Of a stretch of 64,000 bases of DNA, positions 36,492-45,212 are shown piece after piece. This DNA comes from DASXKD01 sp963707905. GTDB taxonomy: Bacteria; Actinomycetota; Actinomycetes; Streptosporangiales; Streptosporangiaceae. Below the pieces are notes generated by a model. The model saw only the letters and a list, made by a program, of their open reading frames with translations. It was not told where the DNA came from and searched no databases. Both the position numbers and the translations under genes were made by a program. The DNA is taken from contig CAVPSA010000059.1 in assembly GCA_963707905.1 (NCBI GenBank), forward strand, positions 124,001 through 188,000, read 5' to 3'. Numbering within the stretch: the first letter of the stretch is position 1; each line of letters opens with the position of its first letter.

Positions 36492-37607
36492 ATGAACGCA
36501 CTCCACGGCACCGAGGCGTGCCGGCCGGCCAGCGCGGGCGGGGACGAAGCGCGCCCAGCGCCGGGCCGGCCGACGGTGACAAGCCCGGTACCGCGTGATA
36601 TCTGGGAGCGGCTGTTGCGCTCTGACCCGGGTGCGGTGGTGACCCAGTCGCTGGCGTGGCGCGACGCCGTGTTCGCCGATGGCCGCTACCGGGATGTGAG
36701 CCGCTTGTACGAGTTCGGCTCCGGCTGCCGGATCGCGCTGCCGCTGGCGCGCCGCAGGCGTGCCAGCGCCTGGACCGGGACGACGGCCTCGTGGCCGCGC
36801 GCCTGGGGGGTGGGCGGCCCCATCTGCCAGGACGGCAAGATCGGTGTGGCGGAGGCGGCAGCGGTCCTGGCCGACCTGGCCGGCGGTACCCTGACCGCCG
36901 AAGTCCGGCTGCCCGAGGGGGCGGACGGCGCCTGGCGCACCGCGGCGCGGGGCTACCAGGTGGAGGAGCGCGACGTCCACATGCTCGACCTGGGCGGCGG
37001 CTTCAGCGAGGTCTGGTCGCACCGGTTCCGCGGCACCGCACGGACCGCGGTGCGCAAAGCGGAACGCGCCGGCGTCGAGGTGGAGGTCGACAGGTCCGGC
37101 CAGGCGCTGCAGGTGTTTTTTGAGCTCTACGAAAAGTCCATCCAGCGCTGGGCCGCCATGCAGCACGAGCCCGTGGTACTCACCCGCTGGCGGACGATCC
37201 GGGCCACCTCGCCCCGGATGCTGGCGGCGGTTTCCCGGCATTTCGGGAAGGACTGCGAGATCTGGGTCGCGCGGGCGAAGGGAGCGCCGATCGCGGCCAT
37301 TGTGGTGCTCCGCTCCGGATCGAACGCCAAGTACTGGCGGGGCGCGATGGACAAGGAACTCGCCACTCCGGTCCGGGCCAACGAATATCTCCACTCGCTC
37401 GCCATCGAGGAGGCCTGCCGGGACGGGTGCCGCTGGTACGAGATGGGGCAGTCGCGGCCCGGCTCAACGCTGGCAGCCTTCAAGGAGAAGCTGGGGGCCA
37501 CCCTGCAGCCCGGTTACACGCTGCGCGCCGAGCGGCTTCCGCTGGATGCCGCCCGCCGCCACACCAGGGATGCGGTCAAGTCGATGATCGGGTTCCGCGA
37601 TGTCTGA
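36492..37607 (+). CDS. FemAB/GNAT-like acyltransferase
   Basis: A 371-residue protein of the FemAB-like GNAT group: WSHRFRGTARTAVRKAERAG, FFELYEKSIQRWA, GAPIAAIVVLRSGSNAKYWR and HSLAIEEACRDGCRWYEMGQ. Relatives transfer amino acids from tRNA to peptidoglycan or acyl groups to sugars, often in exopolysaccharide clusters. In this setting it may add an acyl or aminoacyl group to the glycopolymer. It ends about 180 bases before the next gene, where an internal regulatory region is visible. Confidence 0.8.
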   Translation: MNALHGTEACRPASAGGDEARPAPGRPTVTSPVPRDIWERLLRSDPGAVVTQSLAWRDAVFADGRYRDVSRLYEFGSGCRIALPLARRRRASAWTGTTASWPRAWGVGGPICQDGKIGVAEAAAVLADLAGGTLTAEVRLPEGADGAWRTAARGYQVEERDVHMLDLGGGFSEVWSHRFRGTARTAVRKAERAGVEVEVDRSGQALQVFFELYEKSIQRWAAMQHEPVVLTRWRTIRATSPRMLAAVSRHFGKDCEIWVARAKGAPIAAIVVLRSGSNAKYWRGAMDKELATPVRANEYLHSLAIEEACRDGCRWYEMGQSRPGSTLAAFKEKLGATLQPGYTLRAERLPLDAARRHTRDAVKSMIGFRDV

Positions 37608-37656
37608 GTGCATGTCCCGGCGGTTCGCGCCTTGGAGGTCACGATCATGTCGCTTT

Positions 37657-37721
37657 GTAAACCTTAGGTAAACCTCCGGGGCATATGTCCCGTCTTTGTA
37701 ATGTCAGCCGGTTAACCGGCT
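37657..37721 (+). promoter_or_regulatory. Internal regulatory region: direct repeats and 16-base palindrome
   Basis: GTAAACCT occurs at 37657-37664 and again at 37668-37675, eleven bases apart, one DNA turn. A perfect 16-base palindrome AGCCGGTTAACCGGCT lies at 37706-37721. The stretch is AT-rich and lies between the acyltransferase and the third glycosyltransferase. It could be an operator/promoter for the second half of the block, or the palindrome could be a terminator for the first. Confidence 0.45.
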
Positions 37722-37788
37722 TAGGGGGAGGGGGCTCATTGCCCGAACACACAACCGGCGCTGCCCGGCGAGGGGGGGCAGTCACGCC

Positions 37789-39087
37789 GTGACCGGACTG
37801 GCCCCGCCGGTTCTGGTCGGCAATTTGTATTTGGACGTGCCTCTGCCCGAGCTTGATGGCGAGGGGCGGTATCAGGGTGCGCGCCTGCTGGTGTGGCTGC
37901 ATGGCCGCCCGCTCGGCGAGATCGTGCTCCCGCTGGGCGGGCCGCCGGTGTCCCCGCGGCGGCTCGCGGACGAGGTCTGGTCGGTGCTCGGCGAGGGCAT
38001 CGCCAAGCATTGCGCTGACGACGGCATCTCGCCGCCGGGCAGCCTGCCGCTGACCGGTATCGCCCTGCCCGAGCAGGCGCGCTGCGCGGGCCGCCGGATG
38101 CTCGCCGGTGAGCCGCGGATCACGGTGGTGATCGCCACCAGGGACCGCACCGACAGCCTGCTGCGCTGCCTGGCCTCGGTGTCCCGGCTGAACTACCGCG
38201 CGTTCGACGTCGTCGTCGTGGACAGCGCACCGGCCAGCGACCTGACGGCGCGGACGCTGGCCGGGCGCCAGGAGTGGCCCTTCGGCCTGCGCTACCTGCG
38301 GGCGGCCCGTCCCGGGCTGGCCCTCGCGCACAACGAGGCGCTGCGCGCGGTCACCGGGGAGATCGTCGCGTTCACCGACGACGACGTCGAAGTGGACCGC
38401 GAATGGCTGAACGCGTACGCGGAGGCCTTCACCGAGACCGGCGCCGCCTGCGTGACCGGCCTGATCCTCCCCGCCGAACTGCAGACCCGGGCACAGCTGC
38501 TGGTGGAGCGGTCCGGCGGGTTCGCCCGGGGCTTCACCCGCCGCACGTTCACCCTTGACATGCCCGATCCCGAGCCGCTCTTCCCGTTCACCGCCGGCCG
38601 GTTCGGATCCGGGGCGAACATGGCGTTCCGCACCGACTGGCTGCTCAGCCATGGCGGTTTCGACCCGGCCACCGGCGCGGGAACCCCGGCCAAGGGCGGC
38701 GACGACCTGATCGCGTTCCTGCGGACCATCGTCGACGGCGGGACGCTGGTCTACGAGCCCGGCGCGGTGGTGCGGCACTGGCACCGCCGGGACTACCAGG
38801 GAATGCGCCGCCAGGCGTTCGGCTACGGGATGGGCCTGGGTGCCTACCTGACCGCGGCAGTCTGGCGCCAGCCCGCGCTGCTCGCCTCGATGCTCCGCCG
38901 GGCCGGGCCGGCGGCCGTGCACCTGCTCGGCTCGCACTCGGAGAAGAACTCCGGCCGCGGCGAGTCGTTCCCCCGTGAACTGGTCTGGCGGGAACTGGCC
39001 GGCGTGGTGGCCGGGCCGTTCGGCTACGCGCGAAGCCGCTGGCGCTACCGCGGTCACCGGCCGGTGAAGCCGGGAGCACCGCGATGA
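37789..39087 (+). CDS. GT2 glycosyltransferase
   Basis: A 432-residue protein. The N-terminal 115 residues form an extra domain of unknown role. The GT-A domain then shows ITVVIATRDRTDSLLRCLAS, FDVVVVDSAPASD, RPGLALAHNEALRAVTGEIV, VAFTDDDVEVDREWL (metal site) and FGSGANMAFRTDWLLSHGGF. It has no clear membrane helix except perhaps near GMGLGAYLTAAV. Starts with GTG at 37789 and overlaps the flippase fusion by ATGA. The sugar donor is unknown. Confidence 0.85.
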   Translation: MTGLAPPVLVGNLYLDVPLPELDGEGRYQGARLLVWLHGRPLGEIVLPLGGPPVSPRRLADEVWSVLGEGIAKHCADDGISPPGSLPLTGIALPEQARCAGRRMLAGEPRITVVIATRDRTDSLLRCLASVSRLNYRAFDVVVVDSAPASDLTARTLAGRQEWPFGLRYLRAARPGLALAHNEALRAVTGEIVAFTDDDVEVDREWLNAYAEAFTETGAACVTGLILPAELQTRAQLLVERSGGFARGFTRRTFTLDMPDPEPLFPFTAGRFGSGANMAFRTDWLLSHGGFDPATGAGTPAKGGDDLIAFLRTIVDGGTLVYEPGAVVRHWHRRDYQGMRRQAFGYGMGLGAYLTAAVWRQPALLASMLRRAGPAAVHLLGSHSEKNSGRGESFPRELVWRELAGVVAGPFGYARSRWRYRGHRPVKPGAPR

Positions 39088-41336
39088 GCGCGGCCGCGCA
39101 GCTTGGCGTCCAGACCCGCCGGCGGCTGCGCGGGCTCTACGGGGAATCACTGCTGCGCACGGGGCACCTGCTGGTCGCCAACGCGGTGTTCAACGCGGGC
39201 TTCGGGGTGCTGTACTGGCTGCTGGCGGCCCGTTTCTACGCGCCGGCGGTGGTGGCCGTCAACTCGGCCGCCATCTCCGCGATGATGCTGCTGGCCGGTG
39301 CCGCCCAGCTCAACCTGATGAGCGCGCTGCTGCGGTTCGTGCCCACCTCGGGCGCCGCGGCCGGCCGGATGATCCGCCGCGGCTACCTGGTCGGCGGCAC
39401 GCTGTCCGGTGTGGTGGCGTTCGTGTTCGTGCTCGGCCTGCACGTGTGGGCGCCCGACGGGCTGGAAGACATGCTGCAGCCCGGATATCCCGCGATCTCG
39501 TTCGTGGTGGCCACGATCCTGTGGTCGATCTTCGTGATGCAGGACAACGCGCTGGTCGCGGTGGGCCGGCCGGGCGGGGTGCCGGCCGAGAACACGTCCT
39601 TCGCGGTGCTGAAGATCGTGCTGATCGCCGTGTTTGCCTTCGGCGCGGCGAGCCACACCGGGATCTGGTGGTCGTGGACCGCCGCGATGGCCGTCTGCGT
39701 CGGCGGGACCAGCGTCTACCTGTTCGGCCGGGCGGTGCCCGCGTTCGTCCGGGCCCACGCGCACGAGCACGCAGAGGTCGTGACCTTGCGCGACCTGCGC
39801 CGGTTCGTCGGGCCCGACTACGTGGGCTCGCTGGCCTGGATCGCGTGCACCTCGCTGGTGCCATTGATTGTCCTCGACCTGGCTGGCCCTCGCCACGCTG
39901 CCGCGTTCTCGCTGCCCTGGTCGATGTGCATCGCCCTGTACTCGGTGCCGAGCGCGTTCGGCCAGTCCCTGGTGGCGCACACCGTCCGCCACCAGGAACT
40001 GCTTGAGGTCAACTACCGGCGGGCGGTCCAGCACACGCTCACGCTGCTCACGCCGGTGGTGGCGCTCGTGGTGGCGTTCGCCCCCCTGGGCCTGCGCCTG
40101 TTCGGTCCCTACTACGCCGAGCACAGCACGGCGACGCTGCGGCTGCTGTCGCTCTCCGCGTTCCCGAGCGCGGTGGTCACCCTGTCGGTCAGCAAGGCCC
40201 GGGTAGTCCGCCGGATGTCCGCCGTCGTCGGCATCCTCGTCGGGCTGAGCGTGCTGGTACTCGGGCTGACCTATGTGCTGGTGCCGCGTATGGGCGTCGT
40301 CGGGGCTGCGGTCGCCTGGCTGACTGCGCAGTGCGTGGTGGCCGGCGTGCTGCTGATCCGCGACTACGCTCCGGACATCCGCGTCAGGCTGGTGCGGCTC
40401 CGCCAGGGCGGGGTGCCCGCGGATGTGGTGCAGACCGCGCTGGACAACGGCATCTGGGAGAGTGAGAAGGCGCTGCGCACCGCCTCGGATACCGCGGTGA
40501 TCATGGTCAAGGTCACCGAGGGAAGGTCCGGCGTGCTGAAGGTGGCGTCGAGCGACAGCGGCGTGGACAGCCTGCGCCGGGAGGTCGAGGTGCTGCGCCG
40601 GCTCACCTCGGACGAGCGGCTGGGCCCGTGGCGGTCCATGCTGCCGGTTCCCTGGCAGGCCGGCGGGATCGGCGGCGGTGGCGCGTTCCTGCTGACCAAC
40701 CGGCTGCCCGGGGGGAAGCTCCGGCCGGGCATGGCGCGCCGGATCACCGCGTCGGCGTTCTACGCCATCGCGCCACTGCACAACCTCGACCGGGCGGTCC
40801 GGGTGGCCGACACCAGGCTGCTGCGCTGCCTGGTGGACGAGCCGGTCGCGGAGATCGCCCGGGCCGTGGAGGATACCGCCAGCCTGGACCGTATGGCCAC
40901 TGAGCTGCACGAGTACTTCGCCGACCGGAAGGTGACCTTGGGCTGGACGCACGGCGACTTCTATTCTGGGAACGTGCTGGCCGGCCCGGACGGCCTGGTG
41001 ACCGGGATCGTCGACTGGAGCCAGGCACGGGAGCAGGACCTGCTGGCCCTCGACCTGATGTTCTGGCTGCTGACCGTGCCCGCGCCCGGGCCCGGGTATC
41101 CACGCTCGTTCGGCTCCCGGGTGGCCGCCGGGCTGCGCCAGCCCTGGACCATGGCGGAGAGCGGATTGGTCGGGACCGTCATCGACGGGGAGCCGATCAG
41201 CAAGCGGGTGCTGCTCCTGCTCGCCTGGCTCCGGCACGTGGCCGGCAACCTGGAAAAGTCCGACCGGTACGCGGACAGCTTGCTGTGGGCGCGGCGCAAC
41301 ATCACGCCCGTGCTCAAGGCGGCGGCCCGTGACTGA
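39084..41336 (+). CDS. Polysaccharide flippase fused to an APH-type kinase
   Basis: A 750-residue fusion. Residues 1 to about 430 form 12 or so membrane helices of the Wzx/MOP exporter superfamily (LLVANAVFNAGFGVLYWLLA, SAAISAMMLLAGAAQLNLMS, MGVVGAAVAWLTAQCVVAGV). Residues from about 440 form a cytoplasmic kinase-like domain of the aminoglycoside phosphotransferase family with the catalytic loop LGWTHGDFYSGNVLAGPDGL and the metal-binding IVDWSQA. The flippase would move a lipid-linked sugar; the kinase may phosphorylate it or gate transport. Overlaps the neighbours on both sides (ATGA upstream, eight bases downstream). Confidence 0.85.
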   Translation: MSAAAQLGVQTRRRLRGLYGESLLRTGHLLVANAVFNAGFGVLYWLLAARFYAPAVVAVNSAAISAMMLLAGAAQLNLMSALLRFVPTSGAAAGRMIRRGYLVGGTLSGVVAFVFVLGLHVWAPDGLEDMLQPGYPAISFVVATILWSIFVMQDNALVAVGRPGGVPAENTSFAVLKIVLIAVFAFGAASHTGIWWSWTAAMAVCVGGTSVYLFGRAVPAFVRAHAHEHAEVVTLRDLRRFVGPDYVGSLAWIACTSLVPLIVLDLAGPRHAAAFSLPWSMCIALYSVPSAFGQSLVAHTVRHQELLEVNYRRAVQHTLTLLTPVVALVVAFAPLGLRLFGPYYAEHSTATLRLLSLSAFPSAVVTLSVSKARVVRRMSAVVGILVGLSVLVLGLTYVLVPRMGVVGAAVAWLTAQCVVAGVLLIRDYAPDIRVRLVRLRQGGVPADVVQTALDNGIWESEKALRTASDTAVIMVKVTEGRSGVLKVASSDSGVDSLRREVEVLRRLTSDERLGPWRSMLPVPWQAGGIGGGGAFLLTNRLPGGKLRPGMARRITASAFYAIAPLHNLDRAVRVADTRLLRCLVDEPVAEIARAVEDTASLDRMATELHEYFADRKVTLGWTHGDFYSGNVLAGPDGLVTGIVDWSQAREQDLLALDLMFWLLTVPAPGPGYPRSFGSRVAAGLRQPWTMAESGLVGTVIDGEPISKRVLLLLAWLRHVAGNLEKSDRYADSLLWARRNITPVLKAAARD

Positions 41337-44016
41337 GCGCACCGGCACCATCGGCTGGGCGACGACCTCGCCCGGTTCCCCGGCCCCATTGCTGGTGCCT
41401 GACCTGCTCAGCGACGCGAGCACGCTGACCGGCCTGCTGGCGCAGGCGCTGCGCGGGGAGCAGTGGCTGGACGCGTTCCTGCTGGCGGCCGGGCTGACCC
41501 AGCTCGTCGAGGACCGGCTGCACGGCGACCCGATGCAGCTCAACCGGACCGCCAGCTACCTGCGGGGGCGGCCGGGACGGCTCGCCCGGCTGGCCGGGGC
41601 CGCCGCTGGCACGGGCGAGGTCACGCTGCGGTACGCGACCGGCCCGGCGCGGCGGCGCATGGCCCGGGCCCGCGATGCCCTGGCCCCGCTGACCGACGCT
41701 CTCGCCGATCATGTCCTCGGCTGCGTGCAACACGGGGACCTCACCGGCGTGCTGCCCGCCATCGGCGCGGCGTCCCCGGGCCCCGGCGGCGACCGGCTCC
41801 GGGTGCCTGCCTGCTTCCACAGCTTCGACCAGCACCCGGACGACGCCCGGTGGCTGGTGGGCGAGTTCCGCCGCCGGTACCCAGAACCGGACGTGCCGCT
41901 GTGCGTGGTGGGAGTGCGGACCTCGGGCTGTTACCTGGCACCGTTGCAGGCGGCCGCGTTGCGGGCCGAGGGCACCAGCACCGTGCGCACCCTCAGCTAC
42001 CGGCCTGGCGTGCCGTTCGACCGCAGGGAGCGGGCCGTGCTCAAGGCCGTCGCCCGGGCCGGCGGGCGAGTGCTGATCAGCGACGACCCGCCGGCCTCCG
42101 GCACTTCGCTGGCCACCACGGCCAAGGCGATAGCCGCGGCCGGCGTTCCGGACGAGCGCATCGTCTTCCTGCTCTCGCTGTTCACCGACACCGACGAACT
42201 GCCCGCGCGGCTGTCCCGCTGGCCGGCCGTGGTGCAGCCACGCAGTGAGTGGAGCATCCGGCAGCGCCTCACCGCCCTGCCGGTCCGCCAGGCGCTGGCC
42301 GCGCTGGCCGGCCCGGATATCGAGGTTGGCGCGGTCAAGCCGCTCGGGCTGCCCGCCACGGCCGAGTTGCGCGGGCACGCGCGCGAGCTGTTCGCCGTGC
42401 AGTTGCTTGACACCCGTACCGGGGAGGTGACCCGCAAGCAGATCGTGGCGGAGGGCGCGGGCCTTGGCTACTTCGGCCGGCAGAGCGTCGCCGTCGCCCG
42501 GGCCCTGCCGGGACAGGTACCGCAGATTTACGGATTCGCCGACGGCTTGCTCTACCGGGACTGGCTCCCGTCCGGCCCGCCCGCGGTGCCCGAGGCGGAA
42601 CTCGCCGGGATCATCGCGGACTACGTGACTGCCCGCCAGGCCGCACTGCCCGCGACCGCCGTGCCCAACAGCCGGATGGGCGGCCGGGATGTCGTCTGGG
42701 AGGTCGCTGCCCGGCTGCTGTCGGCACAGTACGGGAAGGCCTCGCTGGCCGTTCGCCCGCTGTTGCTGGAACCGCTCATGCGGCGGATGCTCAGCCACGA
42801 GTACCCGACGGTGATCGATGGCAAGACCGGCTACCGGCACTGGCTCGCCGATCCGGAGGCCGACGGTCTCCGCAAGGTCGACTTCTACCAGCACGGCTTC
42901 GGTCATCTCAGCCCGATCTGCTACGACCCCGTCTACGACCTCGCGGGCGCGGCCGCGGACCCACCCGGCCCCGGTTTCGAGGCCCGGTTGCGCGGCGCGT
43001 ACCAGCGCACCAGCGGGCAACTGGTGGACGCCGAGCGGTGGCTGCTCTACCGGCTCGCGCACCTGTGGCGGCTGCGCCGGGTCGGCGACGTCGACCCGGA
43101 TCAGAGGGGCCAGCGGTCCGCCGCCGCCATCCACGACTACCTGGCGGGCCTGTACCTGAGCGGGCTTGCCCCGGCCACCGGGCCGCTGTGCGCGATCGAC
43201 CTCGACGGGGTGCTTGAATGCGACCCGCTCGGCTATCCGGTCACCTCACCGAGCGGCGCGCTGGCCCTGCGGGCGCTGATCGCGCACGGCTACCGGCCGG
43301 TGCTGGCCACCGGCCGCTCGGTCCCCGAGGTGCGCGACCGGTGCGCCGTGTTCGGCCTGGCCGGCGGGGTGGCCGAGTACGGGTCGGCTCTCGTCTGTGA
43401 CGGGGAGGCGGTGGACCTGCTGCCGCCCGGCGGACGTGCGCTGCTTGAGGCGATCCGTGCGGAACTGTCCGGCCGGCCCGGGGTGGACCTGGACACGCGA
43501 TACCGCTACACGGTCCGGGCCAGGGCGCCGGGCGGCGGCCCGCTGCCCGCGGAACTGATCGCGGGCCTGGCATCCGCAGCCCAGCCCGGGGTGCGGATGG
43601 TCCACGGCCAGGGCCAGACCGACTTCGTCTGGGCCGGGGCGGACAAGGGCGGCGGGCTGCGGGCACTGGCCGCCAGGCTGTCCGCGCCGGGCTGCGCCCT
43701 CGCGGTCGGTGACACCGCCTCGGACCTCCCGCTTTTCGAGTGTGCCGCGCTGGCCCGGGCGCCGCGCAACGCCCGGCTGGGCGCTGGCGGCAGCGGGATC
43801 CGGCTCACCAGGCACGCCTACCAGGCCGGCCTGGTGGACGCCTGCAGCGTCCTGCTCGGCCACCGTCCCGGCGAGTGCCCGGCCTGCCACCCGCCGGCCT
43901 TCGCGCCGCGGACCAAGGCGATGCTGGCGCTTCTGGACCTGCGCGCGAACGGCCTGGCGTCGATTCCGGGCCGGACCGTCACGGTGGCCAGGTGGCTGAC
44001 CAGGGGGACTCCGTGA
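41329..44016 (+). CDS. Multidomain protein: phosphoribosyltransferase-like, kinase-like and HAD phosphatase
   Basis: An 895-residue protein with no exact relative that I recognise. Around residues 185-290 a phosphoribosyltransferase-like fold has VPLCVVGVRTSGCYLAPLQA and the PRPP-loop motif GGRVLISDDPPASGTSLATT. Residues about 345-600 look like a degenerate APH/choline-kinase fold (GFADGLLYRDWLP, FGHLSPICYDPVYDLAG) without a clear HGD loop. From about residue 620 an HAD phosphatase has CAIDLDGVLECDP, RPVLATGRSVPEV and CALAVGDTASDLPLFE. It overlaps the flippase-kinase gene, so the two probably act together in making or activating a phosphorylated sugar. Confidence 0.75.
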   Translation: MTERTGTIGWATTSPGSPAPLLVPDLLSDASTLTGLLAQALRGEQWLDAFLLAAGLTQLVEDRLHGDPMQLNRTASYLRGRPGRLARLAGAAAGTGEVTLRYATGPARRRMARARDALAPLTDALADHVLGCVQHGDLTGVLPAIGAASPGPGGDRLRVPACFHSFDQHPDDARWLVGEFRRRYPEPDVPLCVVGVRTSGCYLAPLQAAALRAEGTSTVRTLSYRPGVPFDRRERAVLKAVARAGGRVLISDDPPASGTSLATTAKAIAAAGVPDERIVFLLSLFTDTDELPARLSRWPAVVQPRSEWSIRQRLTALPVRQALAALAGPDIEVGAVKPLGLPATAELRGHARELFAVQLLDTRTGEVTRKQIVAEGAGLGYFGRQSVAVARALPGQVPQIYGFADGLLYRDWLPSGPPAVPEAELAGIIADYVTARQAALPATAVPNSRMGGRDVVWEVAARLLSAQYGKASLAVRPLLLEPLMRRMLSHEYPTVIDGKTGYRHWLADPEADGLRKVDFYQHGFGHLSPICYDPVYDLAGAAADPPGPGFEARLRGAYQRTSGQLVDAERWLLYRLAHLWRLRRVGDVDPDQRGQRSAAAIHDYLAGLYLSGLAPATGPLCAIDLDGVLECDPLGYPVTSPSGALALRALIAHGYRPVLATGRSVPEVRDRCAVFGLAGGVAEYGSALVCDGEAVDLLPPGGRALLEAIRAELSGRPGVDLDTRYRYTVRARAPGGGPLPAELIAGLASAAQPGVRMVHGQGQTDFVWAGADKGGGLRALAARLSAPGCALAVGDTASDLPLFECAALARAPRNARLGAGGSGIRLTRHAYQAGLVDACSVLLGHRPGECPACHPPAFAPRTKAMLALLDLRANGLASIPGRTVTVARWLTRGTP

Positions 44017-44104
44017 CCACTACGGCTGGCGGCGGCCTGTGCCCGGGCGCTGACCCGGGGTCACCGCCCGGCTCACCCGGTCCCGCGCCTTAAGATCCTC
44101 AGGT

Positions 44105-45043
44105 ATGCGCGTACTTGTCACCGGCGGCGCCGGATTCATCGGCTCTCACATCGCCGACGCCCTGCTGGCCAGGGGGGACGACGTTCTGGTCCTCGATGAT
44201 CTGTCCTCGGGCCGGGCCGGGCGACTGGATCCGCAGGTGCCACTGCACAAGCTGAGCATCACCGACGCCGCGGCGCTCAACGACGAGGTGGCCGCGTTCG
44301 GCCCGGAACTGATCTGCCATCTGGCGGCGCAGATCGACGTCCGTGCGTCGGTCGACGCGCCCGCGGCGGACGCCGGCGTGAACATCCTGGGCACGGTCAA
44401 TCTCCTGGAGGCGGCCCGGCGGGCAGGCGCCCGGGTGCTGTTCGCCTCCACCGGAGGCGCGCTGTACGGGCGCGACGCGCCCATCCCGTCCCTGGAGGAC
44501 GTGCTGCCGCTGCCCGAGTCGCCGTACGGGATCGCGAAGTACTGCGCGGAGTGCTACATCGGCCTGTACAACCGGCTGCACGGCACCCGGCACTCGGTGC
44601 TGCGGCTGGCCAACGTGTACGGGCCGCGGCAGGACCCGGCGGGGGAGGCCGGGGTGATCACCATCTTCTGCGCCAGCGTGCTGGAACACCGGGAGCCGAC
44701 CATCTACGGCGACGGCACCCAGACCCGCGACTACGTGTACGTGGGCGACGCGGTGCGCGCGTTCCTCGCCGCTGGCGACAGCGGCCGCCCGGGCACCTGG
44801 AACATCGGCACCGGCGTCGAGGTGAGCGTGCTCGACCTGGTAGCCATCATCGGCGTCGTGGCCGGCCAGGGCGTCCGGCCGGCGTTCGCCGGGCCACGTC
44901 CCGGCGAACTGCAGCGCAGCGCCGTCGCCACCGAGCGCGCCGCCAGCGAGCTTGACTGGCGCGCGGCCATGCCGCTCGCCGAGGGTGTGCGGCGGGTATA
45001 CCGGTGGATCGAGTCCGGCGCCCCCGACCGCGCCCCCTGCTGA
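44105..45043 (+). CDS. NAD-dependent sugar epimerase, UDP-glucose 4-epimerase-like
   Basis: A 312-residue extended short-chain dehydrogenase/reductase. It begins MRVLVTGGAGFIGSHIADAL (NAD-binding) and has the catalytic set: Ser/Thr in FASTGGALYG and the YxxxK motif in SPYGIAKYCAECY. RQDPAGEAGVITIFCA and TRDYVYVGDAVRAFL are typical of GalE-like epimerases. It probably supplies a nucleotide sugar such as UDP-galactose for the glycopolymer. About 90 bases separate it from the multidomain gene; a repeat element follows it. Confidence 0.87.
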   Translation: MRVLVTGGAGFIGSHIADALLARGDDVLVLDDLSSGRAGRLDPQVPLHKLSITDAAALNDEVAAFGPELICHLAAQIDVRASVDAPAADAGVNILGTVNLLEAARRAGARVLFASTGGALYGRDAPIPSLEDVLPLPESPYGIAKYCAECYIGLYNRLHGTRHSVLRLANVYGPRQDPAGEAGVITIFCASVLEHREPTIYGDGTQTRDYVYVGDAVRAFLAAGDSGRPGTWNIGTGVEVSVLDLVAIIGVVAGQGVRPAFAGPRPGELQRSAVATERAASELDWRAAMPLAEGVRRVYRWIESGAPDRAPC

Positions 45044-45105
45044 GCACCGGGTTCCGGGGCGACCCCCGGCCAACGCCACCGGGGTCGCCGCCCCGGGCCA
45101 GCAGG

Positions 45106-45170
45106 GCCAAGGCCCCGTGACGAAGGAATGGGGCCTTGAGCCATCGGGGGTTCCGCGGGTCGCTCCCCGG
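45106..45170 (+). repeat. Dispersed intergenic hairpin repeat, copy between galE-like gene and rph
   Basis: The hairpin pairs GGCCCCGT (45111-45118) with ATGGGGCC (45128-45135) around loop GACGAAGGA; one pair is now a G-T wobble, and flanking AA/TT extend the stem. The G-rich GTTCC/GTCGC segment follows. It marks the right edge of the glycopolymer block, just upstream of rph. Confidence 0.68.
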
Positions 45171-45212
45171 ACCCGCACAGAGCACCGCCGGAACGCGGCT
45201 AGGCTGTCGGCC

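Noticed and set aside
39147..41543. 798-residue open frame opposite the flippase-kinase gene
   Set aside because: Composition is typical of antisense shadows; the plus-strand frame has clear domains and coupled starts.
41314..43134. 606-residue open frame opposite the PRTase/HAD gene
   Set aside because: Same reason: no motif and fully overlaps a well-supported gene.
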